Below, in pieces: positions 36,265-49,619 of a DNA stretch of 64,000 nt (position 1 is its first letter; the number at the start of each line of letters is the position of its first letter). The notes beneath the pieces were generated by a model. That model saw nothing but the letters and a program-made list of their open reading frames with translations, searched no databases and was not told the origin of the DNA. This stretch comes from Progne subis subis (taxonomy: Eukaryota; Chordata; Aves; Passeriformes; Hirundinidae): assembly GCA_022316685.1 (NCBI GenBank), contig JAKJHU010000076.1:630001-694000 (forward strand). Direction: 5' to 3'. The position numbers were made by a program, and so were the translations under genes.

Positions 36265-37544
36265 TCTTGGTGGCATGGGGGTTGAGGGCAAAGCCTCATA
36301 AACTCATTTTGATAAAAAGGAACGGGATAGAGAGAGAATAATCTTGCTGGAGGGAAATATTTTTTGTATTGGCAAATAAATGAAACCATTTCTTCTTTCT
36401 CTGAGGCACTGCGTCAGGTTGGGAGGCTGCTCATACGCAAAGCAGCAGTGAAGTTACATTTTTAACAAGGTTTCTAAGGTTGAATTGGGTGGGAAAGTCA
36501 AATTTGAGACTGAAAACTTTTTGAGACTGTAAGACTTGGAATAATAAATGAGTGACTTCCTCTTTGCAACAGAGCTGTGTTTTTTTCTCACACTCCATTT
36601 CATTGCAGCTAATAAACTCTAATGAAATAACAGTGTCTTTATATTTCTGTGTTGTAGAAATGTCCTTTCTCACTTTGTCTCCTCTTGAGGCTAATTTGTC
36701 TCTCTGATTATAGGATTACATTATTTCTATATTACATTATAGAAAGTTACACTCACACTTGTTTCATCCCTTTCATTTCTCTCTTTCCCTCTGTCTATGA
36801 TGAGAACACTTTTTTAATTGACACCTAAGAAAAGATATCACAGAGACAATATATAAAAGGGTTAAAGGACTTTACACTTTGTCTCTGTTGAAATGTCAGT
36901 CAGGCAAGTTAATCACAAGCACACAAAATAAAAGACTATTGAACCCTTGAGGCCTAATAAATAGTTTTACACTTTTGATTCTCTGCTCTCCTCTTCCATC
37001 CCCTAAAGAGACTGCAGTTAGAGATGGTTCCTTGAAAGCAGATGATGGCTGTCTAATGAGACAATTTTTCCTATTAGACTAATCTGTGTACATTAATCAG
37101 ATTTAGAAGGATAATAATGCCTGAAGAAAAAAATCCATTTAACATTATTTTTAAATATGGAGAGGAAAAAGCTGACCCATAATGGACACATTCTGTCATT
37201 AGAATCTACCAATGGTGGCAGTTTTACAGTTTTACACCTGCAGCTACTGCACAGCTGAGTTTGGCGAATATGTGATCTCACATGAATGCACACATCTATA
37301 TAGAAATGTGAATGTTGATGCAACAGGACTTTGTTTAGGAGAATCTGTCTAACTGAGACAGGCCTTTTTGACACTATAAATGTGAAACACACTGCAGTTA
37401 TGTATATTCAATAATGAAGGCAAAAGTTCTGAGTTTTTTATATAGGAGATTCTGATAGAGCTAGATTAAGAGATTCAAGAGATCAAAATTATAAGTTATA
37501 TTGAAATGTTGCATAACATTATGACATACTTTCAGTACTTGAGC

Positions 37545-37564
37545 TTTTTTTTTTTTTTTTTTTT
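37545..37564 (+). repeat. Poly-T run (20 nt)
   Basis: This is an uninterrupted run of 20 T, with no adjoining repeat body seen. Confidence 0.88.
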
Positions 37565-37969
37565 GGACTGATGGACTGAAAATCTCTTTTCCAATCAGTG
37601 CTCCTTGAATTTACCTACTATGCTATTAGAACAGAGACAAAAATAATAATTCTCTTTCTCAGAACTACAGCTTCTCCAAATTTGGCTCAATTTCATTTGC
37701 ATAGACTTAGAGGCAAAGTTTATACTACATTGAAAGAGCAATTACATAACAAAAAACTAACTGGGACACTCTTTTTCTTTCCCATATTATATCAGCTTGT
37801 CTATTTCACAACTATTCTGTGGATGGCCTGTGTGAGTCTGTCTGGCAATTCATGAAGATGTTGGAATTCGCAAGTGTGGGCTTCCACAGGCTCTATATCA
37901 GAGGCCATGCTCATATTTAGGCAGTGTGAAAGGAACTGGGAGTTTAAAGTCATTAATGGGTCTACTATT

Positions 37970-37995
37970 AAAAAAAAAAAAAAAAAAAAAAAAAA
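37970..37995 (+). repeat. Poly-A run (26 nt)
   Basis: This is an uninterrupted run of 26 A. It produces Lys or Phe runs in the frames 37874-38116 and 37801-38034. Confidence 0.9.
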
Positions 37996-38249
37996 GACTA
38001 ATGGAAGTAATTCTGGGACATTTTCTGGCTCCAATGGTATAACTATCCTAGAATCAGGTAAGTACGGAAGAGGTTTCAGAGAGGTACCAGCAAGGCCAAC
38101 TGGCAGAAATGGCTAAGTAGGAATTGAAGGAAAGTGCCCAGAAAATTCTGATGGCATGTATTTTCCAAGTTGGTGATTAGTTCTTGACTGTGTTTTGCTA
38201 TGTCTCTCTCACCTCTCTCTGTCTGAGAACACGGAATATCCTGTAGCTG

Positions 38250-38299
38250 GAAAAAAAAAAAATAATAAAAAAGAAAAAAAGAAAAAAGAAAAAAGAAAA
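38250..38299 (+). repeat. A-rich (AAAAAAG)n tract
   Basis: A runs are separated by single T or G, ending in four AAAAAAG-type units. On the minus strand it reads as a polypyrimidine tract. Confidence 0.88.
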
Positions 38300-39901
38300 G
38301 AGCATAAAGCTTCAAAAGCTTTACCAAAGTGAGTTAAATCTCTCCAAAATGCCACCTTCTAATTTGCATTTACTAAATTGCATGCAAGCATCCCATTTTA
38401 GCTCATCATAACTGACAGGGGAATGATGAATTTTCAACAAATTCAAACCACATGGATTTCATGAAAAAGAGAAAGGTGTTATTAAGGTCATAGACCTGTA
38501 GATCACATGTGGACATCCCTATTGTAGATATCCAGTCACCCTAGCATCTCTTGACAACCGCAGAAATATGGATATACGTGTGTAAATTAGGGGATACCAC
38601 CCATGAATAACATTTCAAAAGTGCAAAATACCATGGACTATATAGGCTCTTTTAATCCTTCCCTCAAACATTGTAATTCCTATTCTCTGCAATTCTAGAG
38701 TTCATATTTTCTTCCTTCACATATGATCTGAGAATACTAAACAATCTTAGTTGTTTTTTTAGCAACTCAAATTTAAAAATGGGTCACCAACTCAGGCAGA
38801 ATGAAAAAGTTGAAGAAAAACAACTTGGTTCATAGTTTCAAATGTGTATTTCCCCTATACTCCATGCATTCAGTAGCATCCAAACTGAGTTTAGGACAGT
38901 AAAATTTTTCACATAGTTTATTAGGTGAAGAAGAGGACCACCTCTGTTCTGGTGTGCACTCATGCAAGAAAAAAAAAAAAAAAGCTTACACTCTTTAAGC
39001 ACCATATCTGAATTTGAATTGATTTAAGGGAATCTAATATGACATAATTTATATGGTGAAGCAGTTAGTAAGAAGATTACAGTAAGAAAATCAAACAGCA
39101 TAAAAGCATAGAGAGAGCTAATCCTTGCTGCTGTAATTAAGAGAGCAATATATTATAATCATAAATATCTCTTTAAATAGTTATGTCAGGTCATTAGGAG
39201 AGCACCTGAGTTTGTTGCAACATGTCCTCATAAAGCAGATGGGACCTTATCAATTTGGCAAAAACCCAGTGAAATCTGCTGGTAGGCATTATTGCAGCAT
39301 CCACGTTGTTACTGTAAGTTCACCTTCAGCTAGTAGGATAGCATTAGACAGATGGTAATTAATTCTGGACAGGTCAAAAGGAATTACTGTGAAAAGAAGA
39401 GAGAATTGTTCTGGACATCAGGGCTCCTGGTTTAAGTTTCTCTGTATCACTGAATCATAGCAGGGATTAGCAATAAAGAATTATATGGGATACAACACAC
39501 TTGAAGCTCTATACTTTCACAGTAGCAATAATTATGGATACAACAATAGTTCCAGTTTATTAAAAATAAAGTTTTGTAATCCTTGAAAAGTAACATAAAT
39601 AAATAAATAAACTGAATATATTTAATGCTACTGAGTAGCACAGGTTTGTTTGGTTACAGCTTTTGTGGGTTTAATTTTGATTGGTTGATTGGTTTTGTTT
39701 CAATTTTTTTCTGAAATATCTTTTATTGTTTGTTTTACCTCTATTTCAGCTGTAAATCTCAGCTAAACTTCTTCCTAAAGCCTACTGCCCTCCACATCTC
39801 CTTATTAAAACATCTCTCTTTCACTGAAACTATCACTGGGACACCGAAAAAAGGACCAGACAGCAATGAACTTCAAGTATCTTTTGATTTTAATACAAAG
39901 A

Positions 39902-40023
39902 CAGTGTTTTGCGTTTTTGGTGGTGGTTTTTGGGTTTTTTTTGTTTTTTTGTTTTTTTTGGTTTTTTTTGTTTTGTTTTGTTTTGTTTTGTCTTTTTGGG
40001 TTTGGTTTGTTTTTTTTTTTTTC
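39902..40023 (+). repeat. T/G low-complexity tract
   Basis: About 120 bp of T with G, including four or five TTTTG pentamers near 39970-39990. It accounts for the Phe-rich ends of the frames 39730-40038 and 39909-40100. Confidence 0.93.
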
Positions 40024-42608
40024 CCATCTTCTTGTTGATGTGTAGCTGGCCTACTTATTTCTCCATCACATGGAACAAAACACTAGTCAGTTTTAAATAG
40101 TAAATCTGGATTTTATATAACTACATATAAGCTGCTAGAGATTTTATAATTAAGGTAGAAGAATACAAAAATGTAGCTCCCAAACAGAACATATAAGCTA
40201 ATTGCAATTTTTTTTTTAGTAATGTGATTGTTGACATATTAAGAATAATTATCAAAAATGTCACCTTACTTTTTAATTCTTTATTAAAATCATATTTGTT
40301 GCAATCAAATGCATCCTTGGACTTGAGAAAGAAAGCAAGTAGGGATACATTTTATAACTTTTCCTTTTTAGAACGGTTTTATCATCATAAAGATATATGC
40401 TAGTGCTTTTACCAGCAAGAAAAATTGTGGAAGAAGATAAAAGCAAGCAAAAGAACTGAAAACTTCCTCATACCTATCTCCTTGCTAAAAAGAGGTCCAG
40501 TTTATGCATGTCATTAAAAAAGGCAAAAATGTATCTGAAATTCTGATCTAAAGACTGTAATGTCTTAGTCACTTGAAGCATCTTTGGAACATGGTATTGA
40601 TTTTTTTTTTTTTTTTCCAGTTTTGTCTTTTTAATAGAGAATTATTTAGTGTTCCAAAAACTTATATTCTGATACTCTAAAATATTTAGTAAGCCCTATA
40701 CCCTGTGTGCTCATGGACCTTCAATAAGTTTGAAATATCAAGTGTTTGTTAATAGATTTTTCTGTCCTGTATCATGGTGGATTTTTTTGACTAGATGGAA
40801 AAGTACCTCGGACTACACTAGTGTATGCCAAAATGACTTTGCCACAGAGAAAATAAATACAAATCCTAAGGAGTAAGTAACAAAAATATTACCAGACATT
40901 AATGAAAAATAAAGAAAGAAAACCCCACAGCATAATAATACAATAGAAAGAAATTTAAATCCTGGAATATTTTGAAAAAGAAAAAAGTTATCTAATTATC
41001 TTCATGCTCAACGTGTTACTTCAGATTTGAGATGTCAAATTTCATTCCTTAGATTGAAAAAACTCACCTCTGAAAAATAGTTTTAAAAGTAAAACAAATC
41101 CCTATTAAGCTCAAAGTATTACATGTTGCTATTACAATACAAAATTTACCTAAATTTAAAAGAAAATAATTAAGATGGAGACAATTCTAGTGCATCTGAA
41201 ATATTACTTGGAATAATTTGGCATATGATCTTCATCAAATGCATGAATTGCCATAAGAAATAAAGCCAACCTACTTCAAACCACTGGTAAATCATGACTT
41301 AATGACACCGTGTTCTGTCATAAAAGAGCCTCTTGATTAAAAAGTTTTAAAAAATGTCATGACCCATTTTCAATAAAGCAGAAGAAAACAACCAAAGTAA
41401 GAATCTTAACTGGCTCAAACACTGACAATGCTTAAGAGAATTCCTGAAGTATGACTGTGCAAGTGTCATGAGGTAAAAAAATTGAACAATGTTGTCAAAT
41501 TTCTATAGTTTACAAATTGCATGATGATCCAAACTGTGAAAAAGGACATACATGGGTTTCCATTTAATTTGGGAAGTTTATCTTAACTAAATCTATCCAG
41601 CTGTGTTGTCTGTGAGAGAGGAAAAAGTGTATTCTCAACATGACTTATACACAATGTCAAATTTTACTAGAGACCAAGAAAAATGTAATTCTTACAAGAT
41701 TCATATGCTCAGTTAAAGACTACAGGGAAGTTTTCAATTTTCTTGACCTGATTGCATGTTTTTAATGAAAACTATAAACCTTTTAGTCTGCACTGGGATT
41801 TTATTTCAAATAACCAACTCAAGAATACACATTTTCATAACTGATGGCAAGGCTTTTGATTGCATGAAGTACAAGAAAGTTTTGCATATGTTTCCACCAA
41901 GAAGGCTGATTTTTGGAGTCAGGTCTTTAGCAAACCAAAAGTATGTAAAACCATAGTAAGAGTTCTGCAGATAGATCAGAGTTATATTACACTAAAACAT
42001 ACAACATTTTCAATTAAAGTTATTCACTAAAGCATGCATTGAAACTTAGATTTGACACTCACCCATAAAACCAATAAAAAAGTGGTCTCATCTGGCATTG
42101 CAATTTCTAATAATAGTCTTCTCATGAACATATCCACATAATGATAAATTGCAGGGAAATCATTTATTCCAATTTTATTTTTCTACTACTTATTATGGAA
42201 CTAGGCTGATTTGACCTAAAGATAACACAACCACTTATTTAGACAAATAAAATCTTGTTTTATAACTACTAAGAAAAATAGGAAAGCAAATTAGAGAAAG
42301 AAAAATAAGATCAAAAATGAAATTTCAAAGTTTAATTAATTAGGACATTCTTTTTTTAGGAAGTCACACAGTCTCTATGACTAAATGCACGATTTTTAAC
42401 AGCAGGCATTCAGGCTATCTTTAACACAAACTCTCAGGGTTATCTAGGCTGCAAAATTAGAAAGCTCACCAAAGCTGTGCATTTAGGGCACAGAAATAAA
42501 TGCTCCTTCCCTTGGGACACCAACTCTTTGCACTATACCAAGACAAAAGCCTGACAAGTTCATATGTGACAACTGCAAGACATCAGTGATCATGTTTGAT
42601 ATTTGGCA
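40024..42608. other. Unassigned AT-rich DNA
   Basis: No gene or repeat is recognisable apart from a T run of about 19 nt at 40599-40617. Confidence 0.55.
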
Positions 42609-42740
42609 GCCTGAAGTGGGAGTATTTAAGTTATTTTAACTATTAGCAGGATTTCAAGCAAATTATATCAAGCCGCCTGAAGTGGGAGTATTTAAGTTAT
42701 TTTAACTATTAGCAGGATTTCAAGCAAATTATATCAAGCT
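42609..42740 (+). repeat. 66-bp tandem duplication
   Basis: Two adjacent 66-bp copies (42609-42674 and 42675-42740), each starting GCCTGAAGTGGGAGTATTTA, differ by eye only at the last base (C against T). This is a recent local duplication of the same kind as at 22.5 kb. Confidence 0.95.
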
Positions 42741-44561
42741 GCTTTGCATAAACAAAGAAAATTGCTGACAATAGCAGGAAGAGTAGGAACCTGCCCCTTT
42801 ATCTTCCCCCATCATAGCCTGTTCCTAAAGCTACTGTATTTCTTTCTTTTCACTTTACAAAATGAGATAATAAAAACACACAAAATAATCTGTAGTCTGT
42901 AGTATCTTTTTCAGATAAAAATCTGAACCTTTCTCTATTCTTCTTCTATGCTATCAAGAAATACTGCATAATATTAGCTGTTGACTGTTCAGTCAGCCTT
43001 TAAAGTGGCATAAATCAGTTTATACTTGCTCCTTCAAGGCTTGATCAAAGAGCATAATTACGCTATTTCTGAGCATTTTGAAGTTTCCTTTTGCCTAAGT
43101 ATGTTCAACAGCATAAAAGTAGATGCTAGATATACTAGAACATGATAAAGTCATCTGAAATTACACTATAGGCCTAGTTTTTATTTCCTTACTCTATGTA
43201 CTTGAGTGATCACATTTAACAAACTCTATGTGTGTGTACATATATATAAAATCATGTTGGAACTTAAACACATAAAAAAATAATTTAAATTATTCAATAC
43301 CACTGTAGCACATAGAAACTTCAGATGAACTGTAGGATCTTATAAGGTCACTGTTCAGAGAATATTTTCCTTACAATTACAATAAATAGAATTGTACTTC
43401 ATCTATGTTTTAGAATGCTGAGTTGTAGAGATATTAAAAGACCTGTCTGAGATCAAACAATGTACATGCAATATAAAGTGAAGGATTCAGACATGTAATT
43501 TAAGATTATCTGTCTTTTCACAAAGTGGACATATAAAGCATATTTACAATTGTTTACAACACCTTCTTCTTTAGCTTTCATATATAAGATCACTTAGAAA
43601 CTTCCCAGTAAAAATTACCTGTGTTGGAATTTAAGGATGAGATTTATGTTAGTTATTAAGTGGTAAAAGATAGCTTCGTCTCCATAATGTCAAGACATTA
43701 TATTAATTGGGTTTGATTTTTTTTTAATCTATCTGAAGTTCATAGAACAGTTCTGGATAACACAGGAGAGGGTTTTTTTGTTTTGTTTTCTTTGCATGTG
43801 ATGTATAATGGCATATGAAATGTATGTCATAAAGACTATTCTGTATTAAGTCACTATTAAAACCATGAGAAAGAGGACAAGTTGACCTCAGTTATACTAT
43901 ATAGAATTATATTCCTGATTTGATCCATGTTTCAGTTTAGCTAGTTGATCTGTTTCCCACATTTATTTCAAGTAGTCAAAGATATGCCTTTTCATTTTCA
44001 TTTTGTACTATATTCCTCTATTCTTCTATTGTGTCAGTAATGGAATGCAGATCACAAGAGGTGTGGATGGACCAAAATGTCACCAAGGGTTTGCAGTGTA
44101 AGTCCTGTTGCTACTTAGTACACCTGAGCCTCAACATTGTGTTTTCAAGAGTGACGTTTTCAGAAGAGAAACATGACAGTATCAGTATATGGTAGAATTC
44201 TAATTAAGAAATCATGGAGGAATGAAAACAGACAAATTTTTGTTGCTCTGTGAGTTCAGAGTACTGCATGCAGCATTCTGCTGCAGCTTAGCTTGAGTGA
44301 GCAAGTTTCTTTGCATGCTGTCAGTAGTATTTTTAACAAATTTTCTTTCCAGATGTTTATTTGAAGAAGATGAGATTAACTTTCTCTTGTTTCTGTAGTA
44401 CTCTGTCTCCCTACTTGAATCCATGCTCCTTTCTTTCTTTCTTTCTTCTTAACTCTTCCTGAAATATCTTTCACAAAGTATTTGCCAAGACTCATTCATT
44501 AAGATCAATCCAGTGTTAGGGGCCCAAAAAGGTATATCTGAAACTTGTAGTACAGACATAT
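42741..44561. other. Unassigned AT-rich DNA
   Basis: No gene or named repeat is seen. A (TTTC)n stretch of about five units lies near 44430-44449. Confidence 0.55.
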
Positions 44562-44591
44562 AAGCCTCAGGTTAGCAAGCCTCAGGTTAGC
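44562..44591 (+). repeat. 15-bp exact tandem duplication
   Basis: AAGCCTCAGGTTAGC occurs twice head to tail with no difference. It is a minor replication-slippage event. Confidence 0.9.
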
Positions 44592-44791
44592 AGAAGAGTA
44601 TGGTTTTGTTGATGAAGACAAGTGGGACAGTCCAGCTGAAAAAACTGATAGAAGGAACCTGTGATGTAAGCAAGACAGATCGTATTCTACTAAAGCAAGA
44701 GGAAGAAAATATGGCTACACATTTTTTCTGCTTTTGTTTTCCTTATGAATTTTACCCCTGCTGAACAGAACACCTGAAACTCATTTCAATA

Positions 44792-45229
44792 TGTGTGTGT
44801 TGCATCAGCCCTCTTATTAGAGGGTAGAAATAAGCCAAGACATTGACTTCTTGTTTATCACAGCATGGAAAGGGCGCTGGTTTATTCCTCTTTACAGCTC
44901 AGCCATCCTGACTCCAACTAGTCACTGACTCTGGCTGCAGCAAGCTCCTGCTGTAGGTTTCCCCTGCAGCCTCTGACTGCTGGTTATTTCCTGCTAAACT
45001 ATGACTGCATGGATTAGTTTGCAGACTCTGAATGCAGGCTTTTCCCTAGCTAGACTATGACTGCAGGTTCCAGCAACAGGCTCTAACTGCAGACCCAGAC
45101 TGACCTCACAGCAGTGATCCTCTCTCCCCAGAAACCTTATTCATGGTCCTCTTGTCCCCTCTTCCTCAAGTTTCCTTCTCCTCCTCCTTCTTCAGGAGCA
45201 AGGTCACCTGTATTTCCTTCTTCTACATG
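44792..45229 (-). mobile_element. Possible LTR-like unit containing a minisatellite
   Basis: This block is more GC-rich than its flanks. Read on the minus strand it has AATAAACCAGCGCC near 44880 followed by a tail ending in GATGCAACACACACA, which resembles the polyadenylation signal and U5 of an avian LTR. I find no TATA box, no convincing terminal inverted repeat and no target-site duplication, and the outer edge (45110 or 45229) is a guess. It could instead be unique sequence enlarged by the internal minisatellite. Confidence 0.3.
44929..45093 (+). repeat. Degenerate 27-28 bp minisatellite, about 6 units
   Basis: The core CTNTGACTGCAGG recurs: CTCTGGCTGCAG at 44929, CTCTGACTGCTGG at 44971, CTATGACTGCATGG near 45000, CTCTGAATGCAGG at 45027, CTATGACTGCAGG at 45055 and CTCTAACTGCAG at 45081. 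Spacing between the later units is 26-29 bp. CTCT and CTAT versions alternate, suggesting a higher-order two-unit repeat. Confidence 0.75.
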
Positions 45230-45775
45230 TCTGCTCTTAGAATTCACTTTTGCAAATGTGTGTGTAGATGAGTGTATCTCTTAGGTAAGAATTATTTTTA
45301 TAGTTATACTTCAGACCCTGAACAGTTGTTTAGGTATTTTTGCATCATTATTTTTAAAAGCACGCCTGAAACATCTGAAAAGCACATCTGGTAAAATGGG
45401 GGATATATTTAGTACTGATAGTGAATCTCTCTTTACAATGCCATATTAGATAATCTGATATCTACTGCTGAACTTTCTATGCTCTTAAACAATCATTATT
45501 TAGAGCTCTGGATTTATAATTCCCATTTAAATACACTCAACTACAGTTACATTCTGTTAATAAATTAAGGCATGAAAACATTTAATGCACGTGATGTTAC
45601 TTGTGCAGCAGTGATGGAAGGATAAAATAAGTCACATCACCTCAACATTTCTTTGTCATGCTGCCAAAGCTGCACAAATTCTATAGGGTCTTCTTCCCAA
45701 AGAGAGAAACATGCAAAATTTTTAGATAATAACAAAAGAAGCCATCAAAGCTCAAGACATCACATTGTATTTGCC

Positions 45776-45804
<29 letters not shown>
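45776..45804 (+). repeat. Poly-A run (29 nt)
   Basis: This is the longest uninterrupted A run in the window, followed by GAAAAACCCAAAAAATAAAA. No LINE or SINE body is recognisable upstream, though an unknown retroposed sequence cannot be excluded. Confidence 0.9.
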
Positions 45805-45806
<2 letters not shown>

Positions 45807-47937
45807 AAAACCCAAAAAATAAAACCATGCTTTATGATCAGTTTTCTACTTTTTGAGCTGAATTTGCAATCTGAAAGAATGACACAGCCACAGGATTAAC
45901 CTTCCATAACCAGCAATCAAATCTATTAAATTTTCAAGGTAAAAAATACATATTAAATAAATGTGGGCTCAATTATATAAGAAGAATTTCCCCATGGTGG
46001 ACTCTATTAGATTGTGAAATAGTTTCTGAAAGGAAATTGTGGAATCCTAATAGCTGGCAATAGTTTAAATTGTGGGGAAAGTTTAAATAGTTTAAACTGT
46101 TTCACCATTTAAGAAGGCTGGAAAATCAGTTTAAACATTGTTTCTGGATTGTAATTTATATGTAGTAAGGGGGGGAGAGATTCTATGTCCTACTGCTGTG
46201 ACAAATTGACTTGTAAACTTGAAAATTCAGTGTGCAAAAGGTGAATAAACTAGGTAAACAGCAGCAAAGGCAAATTTGGACATTTAATAGTGCATGTTTA
46301 TTTAGCATAAATGTTTCATAGCAGATAGCTGCAGACAGACAAAAAAATGAAAGTGTCTATTAGGTAAAACACAGGGTGCAAAATCTCCTAAACTAGAACA
46401 ACAATGATCTTTAACTGACAATCCTACGTCACTTAACAAAGCATTCATTCAGTGTTCTTCTCTTCTTCTTCTTCCCCTTTCCCCCTTCTCTATTTTCCCT
46501 GGATATTTAATGCCTTACATAGTGGCTGGGTGAGCATATGTTCTTGGTTAAGGACAATTGTTTATGAAATTTTTCCAGGTTTCAGATTTCTTTGTGGCAA
46601 GCAGAACACCCAGGCCCCTGGCTGGTAGCAATTGGAGCCATTCAGAAGTATGTAAACATTAGAGTGAGGAATTTATGAGTCTACAGTTCAGCTGTACGGA
46701 ACATTTCTCAACATGGATTTTTTTCTTTTTGTCTTTCGTGCATGTAAATAGATTCCTTGACTTCAGACTCAGATGAGCAGTACCTGGATGTAGATATAAA
46801 GGAGCAACATCTGGAAATAATAATTACTTAGCCATTAGTCTAATGTCTATAGAAGCACTACGATAATGTTCACATTTAAATTCAGAAAGTTTTTCCCAAT
46901 TAATCACCCACATGATCCTGGGCTAAGCAAATAAACAGGATAAAGGTGGAAGGAGAGATAATTAGGGGACTGTAACAGAACTTCCCAGTTGCTGACTGAA
47001 TCTGTAGAATGATAAGAAAGTAGAGATTCCTGATCAGTTAAAGATTCTCTGGAAATTAAGGTTGTCAATTGAAATTATATTAACAGCTAAATGACTACCC
47101 ACAAAGAAAATGCCTTTATTTTGCCATGCAATGTAGCCTTTAGTATTTCATAAGAATATGGGTCATTTTACCATGACTGTATGGTCATGGCCGTTTATTT
47201 ATGAAAAATATTTTATTCTGAATGGTGGAGAAAAAAAGCCCATGATCAAAGTTCCTTTCAGCCTACCCTACCATTTTCCTGTTGCTGAATATACTGAACA
47301 TTTTAAACTCTTCTAAGTGGCTTAATGACACAGAAAACAGCATTTGTGAGGCTGCATAAGTATTATCTAGTGGATAAAGGTTTTGTCGTCATCCCTGAGA
47401 GAAAAATAATTCTCCAAGCTGCACATATATGGGTGACTGCAGAGAATGAGGCAGTCAGCTTCATAATTTCATTCCTCAGTGCTAAGATAAAAATAGTGAA
47501 AAGGATCAATCCCTGATTTCAGTGATTTTAGTCTCAATATGAAAAGTACACGGCAGTGCTTTGACTCATGTCTTTTGACCCTTAGAATTTAGTTAAAACA
47601 TTTTGGTATAGCTCTGGGTTAAAGAGACCATCTCTCATACATTATTGTATTTAATGTGCTTATTGCTGTCATTCTTCCATTCTACAGTTTCCTGTAGAGT
47701 AAAATCTTTTCTGTACTTCATCTTGTTTCCTGAAATGTATACTGAGAAACGGAGAGGGAAAAATCACTGTATGTACTTAACACATATTCCTCAAAATCAT
47801 GGGATAATATGTTCAAGGTGTTGCCATACCTTGCATGTGCAATGTGCCTGAAAAAGTCAAAACATGGAGTTACTTATTTCCTTAATATCCCAATGCAGAC
47901 CAAAGGCTAGTATACATAATGAAACTTCTCAGTGGAA

Positions 47938-47962
47938 AAAAAAACAACAACAACAAAAAAAA
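47938..47962 (-). repeat. A/C low-complexity tract
   Basis: AACAACAACAACAAAAAAAAC is the minus-strand counterpart of the T/G tracts seen elsewhere. Confidence 0.8.
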
Positions 47963-48248
47963 CATAATAGTGCATGAAAAGGATATAAGACAAAGATTTG
48001 CTTTACTGTAAAAAGCAATCCAAAGCTTTAAATTCTACATTCTGAACAAGATAAAAAAAAAAAACCCAAAAACTTTTTGTCAAGATGCAGTTTGTTTTCA
48101 GACTAACATTTTAGGAAAGTTTAAAACAACTGCCAAGTAATTTACAGGTGCTCACTGGGCAGCATCAACATTTGATTTACAATTCAAACATATAGTATGT
48201 TGCTAATGAAAGTTTATTGTGGTCATATTTTAAACCAAGACAGAACTG

Positions 48249-48316
48249 GAGAAAAAAACCCAAAAAACAACAACAACAACAAAACAAAACAAAAAAAAAA
48301 ACCCAAAAAAAACCCA
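48249..48316 (-). repeat. A/C low-complexity tract
   Basis: CAA triplets and CAAAA pentamers pass into A runs separated by CCC. The complement is the same T/G pattern as the tracts at 25.5 and 33.6 kb. Confidence 0.9.
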
Positions 48317-48880
48317 CTTAATGTTCTTAGAGATTTGCAATTCTGAAAATAAAGGTGTAAGAATCTCCTTCCATTTGTGAAGATAGCGAATATCTTAGAA
48401 ATGTCTCTTTGCCAGTAGTAGGTCTGCTGGAAATTTTCACTGTGGCAGTAGGGATTCATCTGATGCTGAATTTCTGAAATAGTCTAAAGGTTCTTTCTGA
48501 ATGTGGGGTTTCGTGGAAATTTGTTGAGATGTACATATATGCTGGTATGACATCTTCTCAACAGAAAAACTTGGAAAATGTCACCCTCCATTAATTCAAT
48601 TGATTATTTACTTGCCTAACTACAGCTGGGACATGGTGAAAGGCCTGTCTATGTGTATCCATGCCATCTAAGAATGCAGCATAGTAATTTGCTCTAGGCT
48701 GAAATTTGGCATGGGATTTAAGTTGTATTTTTCTTTTTTCTCAGGTTCTGAAAAGTCCTTAGTGTCAACATTCTTCTTTCTTTCCCCTAAACAAACATGC
48801 AAATAAACAAAAAGGACTGAACAAAACCCCACAAAACTAGAAAGTAAATTACTCCAGATGTTGGTTGGGGCAGTTTGCAC

Positions 48881-48986
48881 CAAAAAAAAAAAAAAAAAAA
48901 CAACCAAAAAAAAAAAACCACCAACAAACCAACAACAACAACAACAACAAGAAAACAACCAACCAAACTTTTTTTTTTTTTTTTTC
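48881..48986 (-). repeat. A/C tract with (CAA)n and adjoining T run
   Basis: A run of about 18 A, a second A run, ACCACCAAC units and six CAA triplets are followed by CCAACCAAAC and a 17-nt T run. The purine/pyrimidine switch at its end (A-rich then T-rich) could fold as a weak hairpin. Confidence 0.9.
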
Positions 48987-49619
48987 CTAGTGTTAGGGAT
49001 TTTTTGTCTTTGAGAAATTGTTGTAAAGGCATGTGAGAAACCTGGATTAAATTGTGTTAATGTTTCAACTTTATATTAACTCTAACTTTAATAAGAGATA
49101 ATTCCATGCAAGGGAACATGAGATAAGACACAGCTTAGCTCAATGTACAGCAGTACCATACTTAGAATTTGGGAAATGTTTCCTAATATGAGGGTGAAAT
49201 TCAATTTAAACCCCTCAACACAGATAAGAGATGTATGTGAATTAACCCCTTCTAGACCAATCTCATGAAATGTTAACATACTGTTAGCCTTTTCTGGTCC
49301 TGGACAATTAACCAAAATGTTTGAAGTGTCACTGACCACTTCTGTTTTTGAAATGCTTTATGTGAGTTTACTTTAAGATAATGTCCTATGTATTTATTCA
49401 TGTGTAGTCTCAGAAGTGTGTTAAAATACAACACAAAACAATTCAGTGCTTTGGCTGTTTTACACAAAAAAAGCTGTTCAATCAACCAGACCCTCCTCTA
49501 TATTTGAAAATACTCCTGGTTCAGAAATGTAACATCTAAGCACAATAGAATTTTATGACGAATGCAGGAAGGCACAGTATCAGTAGTCTCAGTAGCAATT
49601 TCCAGGGGAAAAAAGAAAA

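Larger units (their letters stand above)
33712..39901. other. Unassigned DNA with homopolymers
   Basis: There is no recognisable gene or transposon. Open frames are at most about 100 codons. The homopolymers at 36246, 37545, 37970 and 38250 are listed separately. A run of about 19 A also ends at 35887. Confidence 0.5.
45230..49619. other. Unassigned DNA with A/C tracts
   Basis: No gene is supportable. The stretch holds a poly-A run and three A/C-rich tracts, listed separately, and a pyrimidine-rich run at about 46458-46500. Open frames at 48223-49032 on the minus strand are translations of the A/C tracts. Confidence 0.5.

Noticed and set aside
45776..45804. Poly-A run as a tail of a processed pseudogene or SINE
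   Set aside because: No recognisable gene or SINE body lies upstream and no flanking duplication was seen.
48223..49032. Minus-strand frames with Cys, Val and Phe runs
   Set aside because: They read A/C and CAA repeats on the other strand.
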